A stretch of 64,000 nt of DNA, from positions 1 through 64,000 of IMG/VR virus record IMGVR_UViG_3300023082_000010. One strand, given 5' to 3'. The notes under the pieces were generated by a model. The model was not told where the DNA came from and searched no databases. It saw nothing but the letters and a program-made list of their open reading frames with translations. This stretch comes from a virus. Below, piece after piece: positions 23,942 to 32,029 of the stretch. Numbering within the stretch: position 1 is the first letter of the stretch; each line of letters opens with the position of its first letter. The position numbers and the translations under genes were made by a program.

Positions 23942-25632
23942 CACAGAGTTTTGAAGAACTGAGTACAGAACGAAAGGATTTGCAAAGTAAGGGATTGGTT
24001 CCTGACTGGTTCACTACACAGTCTTGGCAGATGTTCAAATCCAAATATGCTGTTGCGGGTGAAGTAGGTGTTATTGGCCGTCATAAAACAATTGCTAAAA
24101 CACTTTCGCAATATATGGTTGGCAAAGAAGTTGAGTGGGAAGAGAAGTTTTTTAATCTTTTGTGGAAGGGTTGGCTCTCACCCGCCACACCAGTGCTGAG
24201 CAATTGTGGCACTGATCGTGGTCTTACTGTGTCTTGCTCAGGTCAATACGTGGCTGATAGTGTAGACAGTTTTTATAAGAATCGTCACGAGTCAGCAATG
24301 CTTGGTAAGTATGGTTTTGGTTGTTCTGGTTACTTTGGGGATATTCGCCCACGAGGCAGTAACATCAGTGTTGGTGGTCAAGCGTCTGGCGTTGTTCCGG
24401 TTATTATGGGATTCTCTCAAGATGCAGCCGAGATTAGCCAAGGTAGTCAACGACGAGGTAGCACAGCATCCTATCTACCTATTGAACATGGGGATTTTGA
24501 TGAGTTGGTTGATACTCTGGAAGCTACGCCAGATGGTTTGAATATCGGATGGGTAGTGTCAGATGGGTTTATTGCAAAGCTTAAATCAGGTGATGAAGAT
24601 GCAAATCGTCGCTTTACACGAGCCTTGTATGTGAAGCTTGTGACAGGCCGTGGGTATTTCTTCTTTGTGGACAAAGCAAACCGTCATCGTCCACAAGCCT
24701 ATAAAGATTTGGGTTTGGATATTAAAGCTTCAAATCTTTGCTCGGAAATTATGCTGCATTCATCTGAGAACCTATCCTTCTCTTGTGTGTTGAGTAGCAT
24801 GAACCTCGCTAAATATGATGAATGGAAAAACACGGATGCAATCTTTGAATCCACTGTGTTTCTGGATTGTGTAGTGAGTGATTTCCTTGTAAAGAGTGAA
24901 GGTATTCCGGGTCTAACTAAAGTCCGTAAATTCACTGAGAAAGGTCGTGCCGTAGGTTTGGGTGGCCTTGGGTTTAGTACGCTGCTCCAACAACGTCGGA
25001 TTCCATATGAAAGTATTGAAGCACAGTTTCTTAATGCTGAAATCTTTAAAAGTTTACATGATCAAAGCTTAGAAGCTTCTAAGTGGTTGGCCAAAGAATA
25101 TGGAGAGCCTGAATGGTTGAAAGGTTACGGTGAACGGATGACACATCGAACTGCTCTAGCACCCAACAAGTCCACAGCCCTTCTGATGGGTGGTGTGTCT
25201 GAGTCCGTCTCTCCAGATCCGGGTACGGTATTTGAACAAGGTAGTGCTGCTGGTGGGATGTTTCGTATCATTCCAGAGATTCACAAAATCATGGTAGAAC
25301 GTGGTGTTTATAGCAAAGAAACGCTTGATGATATCATTTCCAAGGTAGGTAGTGTCCAGCACGTTACTTGGCTTGATGAGAACGAAAAACTAGTGTTTAG
25401 GACTGCTTTTGAGGTGGATCAGAACGTCATCTTGCGGTATGCTTCACAACGGCAAAAATACCTGTGCCAAGGACAATCTTGCAACTTCTACGTTTCTGAG
25501 GAAGGTGATGAAGACCGTATTGCTGAGCTGCATACCAAAGCATTTTTGGATGAAAACATCTTGAGTCTATATTACATCTACAGTCGAACAGGAATCATCG
25601 TAAATAATGTGTGTATTAGCTGTGAAGCTTAA
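23938..25632 (+). CDS. nrdA: Ribonucleotide reductase large subunit
   Basis: The 564-residue catalytic subunit that reduces ribonucleotides to deoxyribonucleotides. Visible catalytic parts are SCSGQYV (first active-site Cys, about 100), NLCSEI (the Asn/Cys/Glu triad, about 266-270), SFSCVLSSMN (second redox Cys, about 283) and the C-terminal redox pair in NNVCISCEA. It is much shorter than host NrdA (about 760) because the N-terminal ATP-cone is absent, so it should escape dATP shut-off. It closes the dNTP operon before a terminator. Confidence 0.92.
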   Translation: MTQSFEELSTERKDLQSKGLVPDWFTTQSWQMFKSKYAVAGEVGVIGRHKTIAKTLSQYMVGKEVEWEEKFFNLLWKGWLSPATPVLSNCGTDRGLTVSCSGQYVADSVDSFYKNRHESAMLGKYGFGCSGYFGDIRPRGSNISVGGQASGVVPVIMGFSQDAAEISQGSQRRGSTASYLPIEHGDFDELVDTLEATPDGLNIGWVVSDGFIAKLKSGDEDANRRFTRALYVKLVTGRGYFFFVDKANRHRPQAYKDLGLDIKASNLCSEIMLHSSENLSFSCVLSSMNLAKYDEWKNTDAIFESTVFLDCVVSDFLVKSEGIPGLTKVRKFTEKGRAVGLGGLGFSTLLQQRRIPYESIEAQFLNAEIFKSLHDQSLEASKWLAKEYGEPEWLKGYGERMTHRTALAPNKSTALLMGGVSESVSPDPGTVFEQGSAAGGMFRIIPEIHKIMVERGVYSKETLDDIISKVGSVQHVTWLDENEKLVFRTAFEVDQNVILRYASQRQKYLCQGQSCNFYVSEEGDEDRIAELHTKAFLDENILSLYYIYSRTGIIVNNVCISCEA

Positions 25633-25641
25633 AATAAACGC

Positions 25642-25670
25642 TTGACCCCACCCTAAATCCTTGCCATACT
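25642..25670 (+). promoter_or_regulatory. Promoter just before and into a terminator
   Basis: TTGACC (25642-25647), 17-bp spacer, CATACT (25665-25670). The expected start site (about 25677) falls at the end of the left arm of the terminator that begins at 25671. Confidence 0.55.
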
Positions 25671-25707
25671 GCCACCTTAGCTGAAAATGCTTTGGTGGCT
25701 TTCTTTT
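25671..25707 (+). terminator. Rho-independent terminator after nrdA
   Basis: GCCACC...GGTGGC stem with an inner AGC/GCT pair block, followed by TTTCTTTT. It ends transcripts coming from nrdA. Transcripts starting at about 25677 would lack the left arm. Confidence 0.8.
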
Positions 25708-25719
25708 GGACTAAGATAT

Positions 25720-26016
25720 ATGAACTACAACGAACAATGCAGACGTGACTTCCAAACCAACAAATCATCTTGTGTTGCATGGTATTTGATGGCATCCTAT
25801 GCCTATTACAAACAAAATGAATCCTTGCTGTCTGATGAAGTCTTTGATAAGATGTGTAAATGGATGATAGAGAATTGGGATAGTATTGAACACAAACATA
25901 AAGGTTTTATAAATAAAGAATCTCTATCAGCCGGGACTGGCTTTGATATTGAATTCAATTTCTTTCCTCAGGGTTTACTGAGAGTTATTAATAAATTAAT
26001 TGGTGAACTTAAATGA
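25720..26016 (+). CDS. Hypothetical protein, possible LigA-Ia-like domain
   Basis: A 98-residue product starting MNYNEQCRRDFQTNKSSCVA. The segment YAYYKQNESLLSDEVFDKMC resembles the 'YYvlD.P.IsD.eYD.L' NMN-binding Ia domain of NAD-dependent DNA ligases, but no adenylation domain is present in this gene. It could be a small domain relic or a stand-alone nucleotide-binding protein. The similarity is short. Confidence 0.55.
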   Translation: MNYNEQCRRDFQTNKSSCVAWYLMASYAYYKQNESLLSDEVFDKMCKWMIENWDSIEHKHKGFINKESLSAGTGFDIEFNFFPQGLLRVINKLIGELK

Positions 26017-26210
26017 AAAACACTAACAGTTGGGTTGATGTCATTGCAACCCTCACTATCCTTGCAGCGTTGATTGCTGGAGGGTACTTGTGGCTTGTTT
26101 CAGAGAGTGATAAGATTATTCAAAGTAAGCATAGCCATTCTCAAGAGAAGTCTAGCTTGGAGAAGTTGGCGCCTAAGACATTTGAGGCTATCCAAAAGAG
26201 GACTGAATGA
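26013..26210 (+). CDS. Small single-pass membrane protein
   Basis: A 65-residue product with one hydrophobic segment (about 9-27, VIATLTILAALIAGGYLWLV) and a charged cytoplasm- or periplasm-facing tail. 4-bp overlap with the previous gene. Function unknown. Confidence 0.65.
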   Translation: MKNTNSWVDVIATLTILAALIAGGYLWLVSESDKIIQSKHSHSQEKSSLEKLAPKTFEAIQKRTE

Positions 26211-26389
26211 TGAATATGATTGACAACGGTGTAGAAAAGTTTATCTCATTTGAAATTATTAATGATGGTGAACGCCTTGGCTATGAAATTACATTCGTAG
26301 ATTATTATAATAAGGTTTGTAAGAAGCTTGTCACCACCATGGATGAGGTTAGATGCTATCAAGAATGTAAAGCGAGTTGGGTGGAGTAG
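26207..26389 (+). CDS. Small hypothetical protein
   Basis: A 60-residue product starting MMNMIDNGVEKFISFEIIND. Alternating strand pattern and two Cys near the C-terminus. Overlaps the previous gene by 4 bp. Function unknown. Confidence 0.6.
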   Translation: MMNMIDNGVEKFISFEIINDGERLGYEITFVDYYNKVCKKLVTTMDEVRCYQECKASWVE

Positions 26390-26391
26390 AT

Positions 26392-26757
26392 ATGAGCGAA
26401 GACTGTAAGCAATGTGGTACAATGATGTGGGATTTGGACGAAGACGGCCACTGCCCAGACTGTTCATACTATCAAAAAGAGGAAACAATGTTGAATAAGT
26501 ATGAAATGTATGAGCCTTATTATAGAAGTCGTTATGCAAGTACCAACATAGTAGCTTGTATTGAATCGGCTTACCCCGAACTTCTGCAAGATGAGGTTAT
26601 TGCAGGCTGGGTTGCAGAGATACATAACCTTGAGTATCTTCTTGATTGTCGAATGACAGATATTGCAGAGTTGAATCCGGGAAACATTAAAGCCATCAGA
26701 CTTCCCGGCAAAATTCATCAAGTAACTATTAAAGCCGAGGTTGATAATGAAAGTTAG
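26392..26757 (+). CDS. Zinc-ribbon protein
   Basis: A 121-residue product starting MSEDCKQCGTMMWDLDEDGH. CKQC and CPDC (about 5-8 and 22-25) form a zinc ribbon; a helical domain follows. Such small ribbons are found in proteins that bind nucleic acid or polymerase. No defined family. Confidence 0.65.
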   Translation: MSEDCKQCGTMMWDLDEDGHCPDCSYYQKEETMLNKYEMYEPYYRSRYASTNIVACIESAYPELLQDEVIAGWVAEIHNLEYLLDCRMTDIAELNPGNIKAIRLPGKIHQVTIKAEVDNES

Positions 26758-26908
26758 TGATTTGCTTGAGGAGTTGATTAGGTTGACAGAAGAAGATGAA
26801 TCTGTGCTAGACCTTCGCGTCACTCTTGCTGGTTTAGAGTATAACTGTACAGCTGTTTATGTAAGAACTAACTGGGAAGAAACTGAAACTGTCTTGGATA
26901 TCACTTAG
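26747..26908 (+). CDS. Small acidic hypothetical protein
   Basis: A 53-residue product starting MKVSDLLEELIRLTEEDESV. The opening 'vsdLLeeL....eds.v' followed by two strands is a pattern seen in many small phage proteins (compare the product of 3506-3703). Overlaps its upstream neighbour. Confidence 0.6.
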   Translation: MKVSDLLEELIRLTEEDESVLDLRVTLAGLEYNCTAVYVRTNWEETETVLDIT

Positions 26909-27148
26909 ATGAATACAACAGTTGAAGATGTCTTGTTTAGCATGGATTGCGTTGGTCTAGATAAAATCTTTGTTACACGAGAGATGTTTAGACGTGCAGA
27001 ACTAGAAGGTTTTCCAACAGATCGTATGGCTGTAAATTGCTTTCTTGATCAAAGTATGTCAGACTCACAAATCAAACAGAAAGAATCTGTTAAAGGTCCA
27101 CGTAATCGTTGGGGGGCGTTAAGTGAAGTGGATTATGAGCAGCTTTGA
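26909..27148 (+). CDS. Small hypothetical protein
   Basis: A 79-residue product starting MNTTVEDVLFSMDCVGLDKI, immediately after the previous stop. Function unknown. Confidence 0.6.
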   Translation: MNTTVEDVLFSMDCVGLDKIFVTREMFRRAELEGFPTDRMAVNCFLDQSMSDSQIKQKESVKGPRNRWGALSEVDYEQL

Positions 27149-27245
27149 GACTGACAAGCATCTTTCTGGTGGTAAGCGCTCTGTCTGGGTGACATACAAG
27201 CACACTAAGATTTCAGTTTATAGAATACAACGTGAGGTTTGGTGA
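27135..27245 (+). CDS. Micro-protein, 36 residues, basic
   Basis: The frame starts inside the end of the previous gene and ends with TGATG shared with the next start. The product (MSSFETDKHLSGGKRSVWVT and onward) is basic with a strand-like C-terminus. Coupling on both sides supports it. Confidence 0.5.
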   Translation: MSSFETDKHLSGGKRSVWVTYKHTKISVYRIQREVW

Positions 27246-27517
27246 TGAAAAGATTTGAGTATGATGGTGTTAAATATGTTGCTGACATCAGAGAAGAAGA
27301 TGGTTATGCATACCCTTGCATTTACAAAGAAAGTAAGTGGCTTTGGTTTGTAAGTAAGAAGCTGGTCTACACACAATCCGGTATCTCGTGGCCTTGGCAA
27401 TATGCTATCACATCCCGACCTGATCAGATTGAAAGCGCTTACAATACAGTCATTTCTTTCTTCAAGAGCTACAAGAAAGAGTGGGAAGGTAAAGATAACC
27501 CTTTTAGCGAGGCTTGA
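27245..27517 (+). CDS. Hypothetical protein
   Basis: A 90-residue, aromatic-rich product starting MKRFEYDGVKYVADIREEDG. It directly precedes helicase paralog B. Function unknown. Confidence 0.65.
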   Translation: MKRFEYDGVKYVADIREEDGYAYPCIYKESKWLWFVSKKLVYTQSGISWPWQYAITSRPDQIESAYNTVISFFKSYKKEWEGKDNPFSEA

Positions 27518-28756
27518 ATGAAAACTAAGATTGAACTTCTAGACTCAATCATGGGTAGCGGAAAGACACAAGGTGTAATTCAGTGGATGCTTAATAACCC
27601 ACAGAATAAATACTTGTACGTCTCACCAATGCTTACAGAAGTAGAACAAAGGATTCCTGAAGCTTGTCGCTCTCTAGAGTTTGTATACCCTTGCACAGAA
27701 GAATATAAAACCAAAGGAGAACACCTTCTAAAGTTGTTAGAAGAAGGCTGTAATGTTTCTTTTACACACTCCCTGTTCACTGATTTGACAAAGAAACATC
27801 TTGCACTAATCAAGAAACATGAATATATTCTTATTGTGGATGAGGAAGTTGCTCTGATAGAGCCATACAAAGGTATTTATGATCGTGATGATATTCTGTC
27901 TCTTGAGAAAGCTGGACACATTAAAGTGTTAGAAAATGACCTTGGTCGTGTAGAGTGGCTTTGGTATAATGATGATGAGATGAACAAGACTGTATACAGC
28001 AAGCTTAAACGTATGTGTGATTTAGGTATGCTGTATTGTGCTAAACGTGATCGTAAGATTATGGTTGTGCATCTTCCTATTGAGCTTGTGCAGTCTTCAA
28101 GACGTGTTGTACTTCTTACATACTTGTTTGAAGGTTCTGTTATGGAAGCCTTTATGAAACTTAAAGGTATTGATATAGTTCCATTTAAGGATGTAAAACC
28201 TATTAAAGAAACAAAAGATGTGCTTGCTAAGGCTAAAAGCCTGATTACATTTATTGATACACCATCTAGTAAGGCTGTAGCTAAACTTTCTATGTCTGCT
28301 ACTTGGTATGCAAAGAATGCCTCAGCAACAGATTTAGAAAAGATTAAGAATGCTCTTTTCTCTGTTTATAGGAAATATGGAGATAAAGATTTATTTTTGT
28401 TTACAGCACCTAAAACACAAGCTTGTTTGGAATACATAAAGAAAGAAGATATCACAAGGCACATCTTGCATAAGAATCTACCTAAAGATTTAGACTGGAT
28501 TTATTGTGGAACTAAAGCAACTAACATCTGGGCACATAAAACTATAGCTGTACATGCTTACAATAGGTATGTAAATACAGCTATTAAAGCATATTTACAA
28601 GATTATGGTACACCACCAAATGATGATAAATTTGCGTTGTCTGAGATGGTACAGTGGATATATAGAACACAAATCAGGAATGATAAACCAATATCTTTGT
28701 GTATTATGAGTGCTAGAATGAAGAAGCTTTTATGTAATTGGTTAGATAGTAAATAG
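27518..28756 (+). CDS. SF2-like helicase/ATPase, paralog B
   Basis: A 412-residue paralog of the gene at 4141-5379. Walker A is IMGSGKT (about 12-17), Walker B is ILIVDEE (about 106-112) and the motif VI region is QWIYRTQIR. It lacks the Gly/Ser-rich insert (SPRGYSAGDGEIDEDG) of paralog A. It is the last gene of the rightward block, abutting its neighbour without a gap. The role is probably nucleic acid unwinding or remodelling during replication, recombination or transcription; the exact job is not shown by the sequence. Confidence 0.75.
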   Translation: MKTKIELLDSIMGSGKTQGVIQWMLNNPQNKYLYVSPMLTEVEQRIPEACRSLEFVYPCTEEYKTKGEHLLKLLEEGCNVSFTHSLFTDLTKKHLALIKKHEYILIVDEEVALIEPYKGIYDRDDILSLEKAGHIKVLENDLGRVEWLWYNDDEMNKTVYSKLKRMCDLGMLYCAKRDRKIMVVHLPIELVQSSRRVVLLTYLFEGSVMEAFMKLKGIDIVPFKDVKPIKETKDVLAKAKSLITFIDTPSSKAVAKLSMSATWYAKNASATDLEKIKNALFSVYRKYGDKDLFLFTAPKTQACLEYIKKEDITRHILHKNLPKDLDWIYCGTKATNIWAHKTIAVHAYNRYVNTAIKAYLQDYGTPPNDDKFALSEMVQWIYRTQIRNDKPISLCIMSARMKKLLCNWLDSK

Positions 28757-28856
28757 TTAGTGTTTTAGATTTTCAAACAGTGGACCTCTGTAAGCTACGT
28801 ATTCCGTGGCCTGTAGGTTTATATCCTATAATGCTAGAAAGCTTAATTTTAGACAC

Positions 28857-28885
28857 AGAAAAGCCCCGACCGTAAGGAAGGGGCT
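28857..28885 (-). terminator. Terminator of the late minus-strand genes
   Basis: AGCCCC/GGGGCT stem (28862-28867, 28880-28885). On the minus strand it is followed by TTTTC. It lies between the convergent ends at 28756 and 28912 and may work in both directions. The rest of 28757-28911 holds no gene. Confidence 0.7.
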
Positions 28886-28911
28886 AAAGGTCTTGTATCT
28901 GTATATTATTC

Positions 28912-29466
28912 TTATTGTCTTGCTGTAGTGATAGCACCAAAACTATTGTTATTAATATTAGTGTTTATTACTTTTGTTCCATTCTTTTTATCTTGTTGCA
29001 ACCCTTCAACTCTTTGTTCTAAAACACTAACTCTTGCACTTAATCTGTTGTCAACAATGTCTAACTTCTCATCAAGTTTGTTGGCCTTACTTTCAAAGTA
29101 GGATAAATTCTTGTCGATAACAGAATCATTATGAGGAAGAGCACTTGCTACTATTTGTGCTGGTGTATTAGCATTAACAATAGGTGCAGGATCTTTCTGA
29201 TATAGCTCATATAATTTGTCAAGTCTTTGAGCATACAACTGAGCACGGGCCTCTCTCAGTTGCTGATACCTATTAAGATTGTCTTCTACTATTTTAATCT
29301 TACCTTCGTAGTTCTTTTTCTCAACATCAAATCTATCTTGCACTTGTCTTTGAAAGTCTTCTAGAGCCGTGTTAGCAGATTGTTTAGTTGTGATTGTAAT
29401 TATTAAAACTAAAGCTAGGACTATAATTATTGCATGTGAGAGTCCCTTCAACACTTTCAAAAACAT
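28912..29466 (-). CDS. Membrane-anchored coiled-coil protein, spanin-like
   Basis: A 184-residue product with an N-terminal membrane segment (about 11-26), a long periplasmic heptad-rich region (about 35-90 and 118-160) and an Asn-rich tail (NTNINNNS). The topology equals that of an inner-membrane spanin, and it ends the lysis cassette. It may be an accessory spanin or a membrane structural protein. No named family. Confidence 0.6.
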   Translation of the reverse strand: MFLKVLKGLSHAIIIVLALVLIITITTKQSANTALEDFQRQVQDRFDVEKKNYEGKIKIVEDNLNRYQQLREARAQLYAQRLDKLYELYQKDPAPIVNANTPAQIVASALPHNDSVIDKNLSYFESKANKLDEKLDIVDNRLSARVSVLEQRVEGLQQDKKNGTKVINTNINNNSFGAITTARQ

Positions 29467-29502
29467 ATCAATCTCCTACTGCTTATTTTATTTTTAAGGA
29501 GA

Positions 29503-29784
29503 CTATTTCTTTTCGTTCTGAGCCTGCACCAATTTCAGGAGCAAATCGAGTCTTGAACTAAGATCGCTAAACCTAACCTCAATCGACCTTGAAATTCTTT
29601 CCTCTAATTGGGTTGCAGACTGCTGAGTCATCGCAGTAGCCTGCATCGTATATAAACGTTCTTCTAGGCGATTAATACCATTATAGAAGTATCCTGCCAA
29701 AAGAAACAGAAGTGCAATCAAAGCACTTTTAATACTCTCGTAAGATTTTTCTCTTTGTGCTGCATTAGGATCTGATGTAGGCAT
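29503..29784 (-). CDS. Small membrane coiled-coil protein
   Basis: A 93-residue product with one membrane segment (about 20-36, ALIALLFLLAGYFY) followed by heptads (about 38-90). Its start overlaps the stop of the lipoprotein gene by one base. Same anchor-plus-coil plan as its neighbours. Function inferred from context only. Confidence 0.55.
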   Translation of the reverse strand: MPTSDPNAAQREKSYESIKSALIALLFLLAGYFYNGINRLEERLYTMQATAMTQQSATQLEERISRSIEVRFSDLSSRLDLLLKLVQAQNEKK

Positions 29785-30050
29785 TATTTATCCCCAAACC
29801 TTTCTGAGTTGATACGCTTCCATGTTTGGAGCATTTTTAGTTTCTTCTGACAAGCAGCTAAATTTGTAGTCTGTTGAATCCAAGCTGATGTTAGTGTAAG
29901 CTTGTCTTTGGAGTCTTTACCAGAAATTTCAGGAGGGGGACTAATGACACAATCTGATATTGCCTCATCAGAAGGTAAAATAACTATTGGTTTTTGATAA
30001 CCACAAGAAGAGATAGACATACAAACAAGGCAGAGGAGTATATATCTCAT
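29784..30050 (-). CDS. Lipoprotein, candidate second o-spanin
   Basis: An 88-residue product with a signal peptide ending in the lipobox SISSC (Cys16), then a Pro-containing stretch (VISPPPEIS). It overlaps the upstream membrane gene by 4 bp, just as an o-spanin follows its i-spanin. It would be anchored in the outer membrane. This would be a second Rz1-like protein next to the one at 30547-30831. Confidence 0.6.
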   Translation of the reverse strand: MRYILLCLVCMSISSCGYQKPIVILPSDEAISDCVISPPPEISGKDSKDKLTLTSAWIQQTTNLAACQKKLKMLQTWKRINSERFGDK

Positions 30051-30544
30051 TTCTTCACCTTCGGACAGATTTTATCTTCAGGAAAACTTGTGCAAAAACT
30101 TGTCTTCATCATAGCCTTAAGTTCAGCATCAACTGGAACTAATTTTTCAATAGTTTGTGTCTGAGTTTTAGTTATTACTTTTGTCTCAACAACAGGAGTG
30201 TTGATTAGAGTGTTTTGTACTTTCTCAATCTTATCATTCAAGCGATTACTAATCTTTTCAACTGTAACAGACACGGGAGGTTGTGCAACAGGCAGGTTAG
30301 ATGAGGGTACTTTATTCAACTCTGCTTGAGATTGAAGAATGGAGATTGCACGATCTTTCTCAATACCCGTCATCATAAGCTGTGTGTTAGCTTGCCTCAG
30401 GTCCTTATTCTTTTCTGTTTCCGTGTAAAGCATAACTCCCAGTACGGATACAACCACAATGGTTAGAACACCAAAATAGATGTGTAAGTCATTCTCTATA
30501 AACCATGCTTCTGATTTAGCCAAGAAAGGTTTTATACGGTGCAT
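30047..30544 (-). CDS. Candidate second i-spanin (Rz-like)
   Basis: A 165-residue product with one membrane segment (about 22-42), a helical coil (about 43-75), a Pro-rich hinge (SSNLPVAQPPVS) and a second helical region, ending in Cys-containing CTSFPEDKIC. It resembles Rz-type inner-membrane spanins in order and size and is paired with the lipoprotein gene at 29784. Confidence 0.55.
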   Translation of the reverse strand: MHRIKPFLAKSEAWFIENDLHIYFGVLTIVVVSVLGVMLYTETEKNKDLRQANTQLMMTGIEKDRAISILQSQAELNKVPSSNLPVAQPPVSVTVEKISNRLNDKIEKVQNTLINTPVVETKVITKTQTQTIEKLVPVDAELKAMMKTSFCTSFPEDKICPKVKK

Positions 30545-30546
30545 GG

Positions 30547-30831
30547 TTATTCCTTCTTTGGTTTGTAAATTCTTTGCTGATCAGCGTCCCATTCAGCTAA
30601 TTTCTTTAGCCTAATACTAAACTCACCAATACACCCTGTATTACTCACATACCCTTGTGCCAAACTAGACAGTGTGTCACCAGCCTCCACAGGCTTACAC
30701 GGATCACTTAAGAGGTTGATTGGGATCGATACATAGACCGGGGATTGATTGACAATAGCTTTCTGAGAGCACGCTACGCAACTCATCACTAAGATAAATA
30801 TCATCAGAGCTTGCATTATTTGTTTTAACAT
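30547..30831 (-). CDS. o-spanin (Rz1-like lipoprotein)
   Basis: A 94-residue product with signal peptide and lipobox near VACS (Cys21), then VSIPINLLSDPCKPVEAGDT. The C-terminal half (EFSIRLKKLAEWDADQQRIY) is typical of Rz1-type partners. Its first 130 nt lie in another frame inside the Rz gene, the classic overlapping Rz/Rz1 arrangement. Confidence 0.75.
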   Translation of the reverse strand: MLKQIMQALMIFILVMSCVACSQKAIVNQSPVYVSIPINLLSDPCKPVEAGDTLSSLAQGYVSNTGCIGEFSIRLKKLAEWDADQQRIYKPKKE

Positions 30832-31147
30832 CTGATGCCTCTTTGTCTTTAGTCAGTCGTGCGAGAGTGTTAATCTTCTTATTCAGTACACTTACTTTGC
30901 CTTGCAATACTTCACGCTCTTTTGAGTCTTCTAAACTCTTAAGAGTGGTTGAAGCTAAGGTAGCACTCAGGTTCTCTTTATCCTTGTTTGCGCTGATTAA
31001 TTGTGCAGATAAAGCGTCATTCTGAGCGGATAAAGCGCCTGTCTCAGCAATAGAATTCTTTAGAAGATATCCTGAAGCAAAAAGAGCAATAACAAGTGCT
31101 ACAATGAGGTAGTAGGTCCAAGAGATGCCTGATAGGAAAGACATCAT
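30704..31147 (-). CDS. i-spanin (Rz-like)
   Basis: A 147-residue product with an N-terminal membrane anchor (about 12-28) and a long periplasmic coiled coil (about 35-105). Together with the overlapping lipoprotein it bridges inner and outer membranes and fuses them in the last step of lysis. ATGA overlap with the holin gene shows the lysis operon order. Confidence 0.75.
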   Translation of the reverse strand: MMSFLSGISWTYYLIVALVIALFASGYLLKNSIAETGALSAQNDALSAQLISANKDKENLSATLASTTLKSLEDSKEREVLQGKVSVLNKKINTLARLTKDKEASDVKTNNASSDDIYLSDELRSVLSESYCQSIPGLCIDPNQPLK

Positions 31148-31461
31148 TCTTTAGGCTCTTCTGTTACTGTATACTGCCAAAGCGACTTTTGTTTTATGAA
31201 ACGTGCAAAAAGTCCCAATGCGTTAAAAGAAAACATCAAGATTGCGTAGGTTTGTGTGGTCATCGTAGGTTCAAGCAACCCAAGAAACGGCAACAATTGG
31301 TCGATGAACGTAAGTATTACAGATGAGAGGTGGAGCCAAAATGACCAAGTAAGAAAGATTTGCCTCCAGTTACTGACGACGGAAACCTTTGAAACTTTTT
31401 CCTTTACAATCTCTGCGCTTTGGGGTATAGTCAATTCTGAGGTAGGAGTTTCTTCTGCCAT
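31144..31461 (-). CDS. Holin
   Basis: A 105-residue product with a charged N-terminus (about 1-30), the block NWRQIFLTWSFWLHLSSVIL, two hydrophobic segments (about 42-58 and 68-85) and a charged tail. Size, topology and place between endolysin and spanins fit a class II holin that permeabilises the inner membrane. The endolysin gene is separated from it by the oppositely directed endonuclease gene. Confidence 0.75.
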   Translation of the reverse strand: MAEETPTSELTIPQSAEIVKEKVSKVSVVSNWRQIFLTWSFWLHLSSVILTFIDQLLPFLGLLEPTMTTQTYAILMFSFNALGLFARFIKQKSLWQYTVTEEPKE

Positions 31462-31492
31462 AATTTAATATTCTTGATAAAGGTGATATATA

Positions 31493-32029
31493 ATGAAGTT
31501 AGTTTATGGTGTGGGTATAAATGATGCTGATTACACCCTCAGTAAATATGAAAAATTTGTCAGCGCGGAGGGCTTATTGAAGGTTCGTCAGGTATGGGTT
31601 TGTCCTTTTTATTCGAGATGGCAATCCATGATTACTCGCTGTTACAGTAAGAATTTTCTTATAGAGAATCCATCCTACAAAGATTGTACCGTCTGTGAGG
31701 AATGGTTAACTTTTAGTAAATTTAAATCTTGGATGGAGACGCAGAATTGGAGTGGTAAGACCCTTGATAAAGATATATTGTGTAAAGGCAATAAAATTTA
31801 CTCTCCCGAATTTTGTGTTTTTGTTCATGCCAAAGTAAATCTTTTTATCATTGAACGTGAGAGTAAACGTGGTGAATGGCCTATTGGTGTTCACTTTGAA
31901 GAGAGCTACCAAAAGTATAAATCCACAATAACTTCTAACAATAAGACTGTAAACTTAGGTAGGTATGATACAGCTGAGCAAGCCCATCAAGCTTGGTTGG
32001 ACTTTAAGCTTGATGGGCTTATATACTAG
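31493..32029 (+). CDS. Homing-endonuclease-like protein (family copy B), frameshifted end
   Basis: A 178-residue product on the strand opposite to all neighbouring late genes. It has the family core (LVYGVGINDADYT, SRWQSMITRCYSKNF, NPSYKDCTVCEEW, LDKDILCKGNKIYSPEFC) and the AP2-like end (WPIGVHFEESYQKYKSTITS ... TAEQAHQAW). It stops at 32029, but the -1 frame continues with a protein-like tail (about LASEQEDDRVAKALVERYKN) to 32100, so a one-base deletion has probably shortened it. AAGGTG precedes the ATG. The insertion splits the holin from the endolysin. Confidence 0.7.
   Translation: MKLVYGVGINDADYTLSKYEKFVSAEGLLKVRQVWVCPFYSRWQSMITRCYSKNFLIENPSYKDCTVCEEWLTFSKFKSWMETQNWSGKTLDKDILCKGNKIYSPEFCVFVHAKVNLFIIERESKRGEWPIGVHFEESYQKYKSTITSNNKTVNLGRYDTAEQAHQAWLDFKLDGLIY

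Noticed and set aside
28827-28832. TATAAT on the plus strand in the convergent gap
   Set aside because: No -35 box at 16-18 bp and only 30 nt before a terminator with no gene after it.
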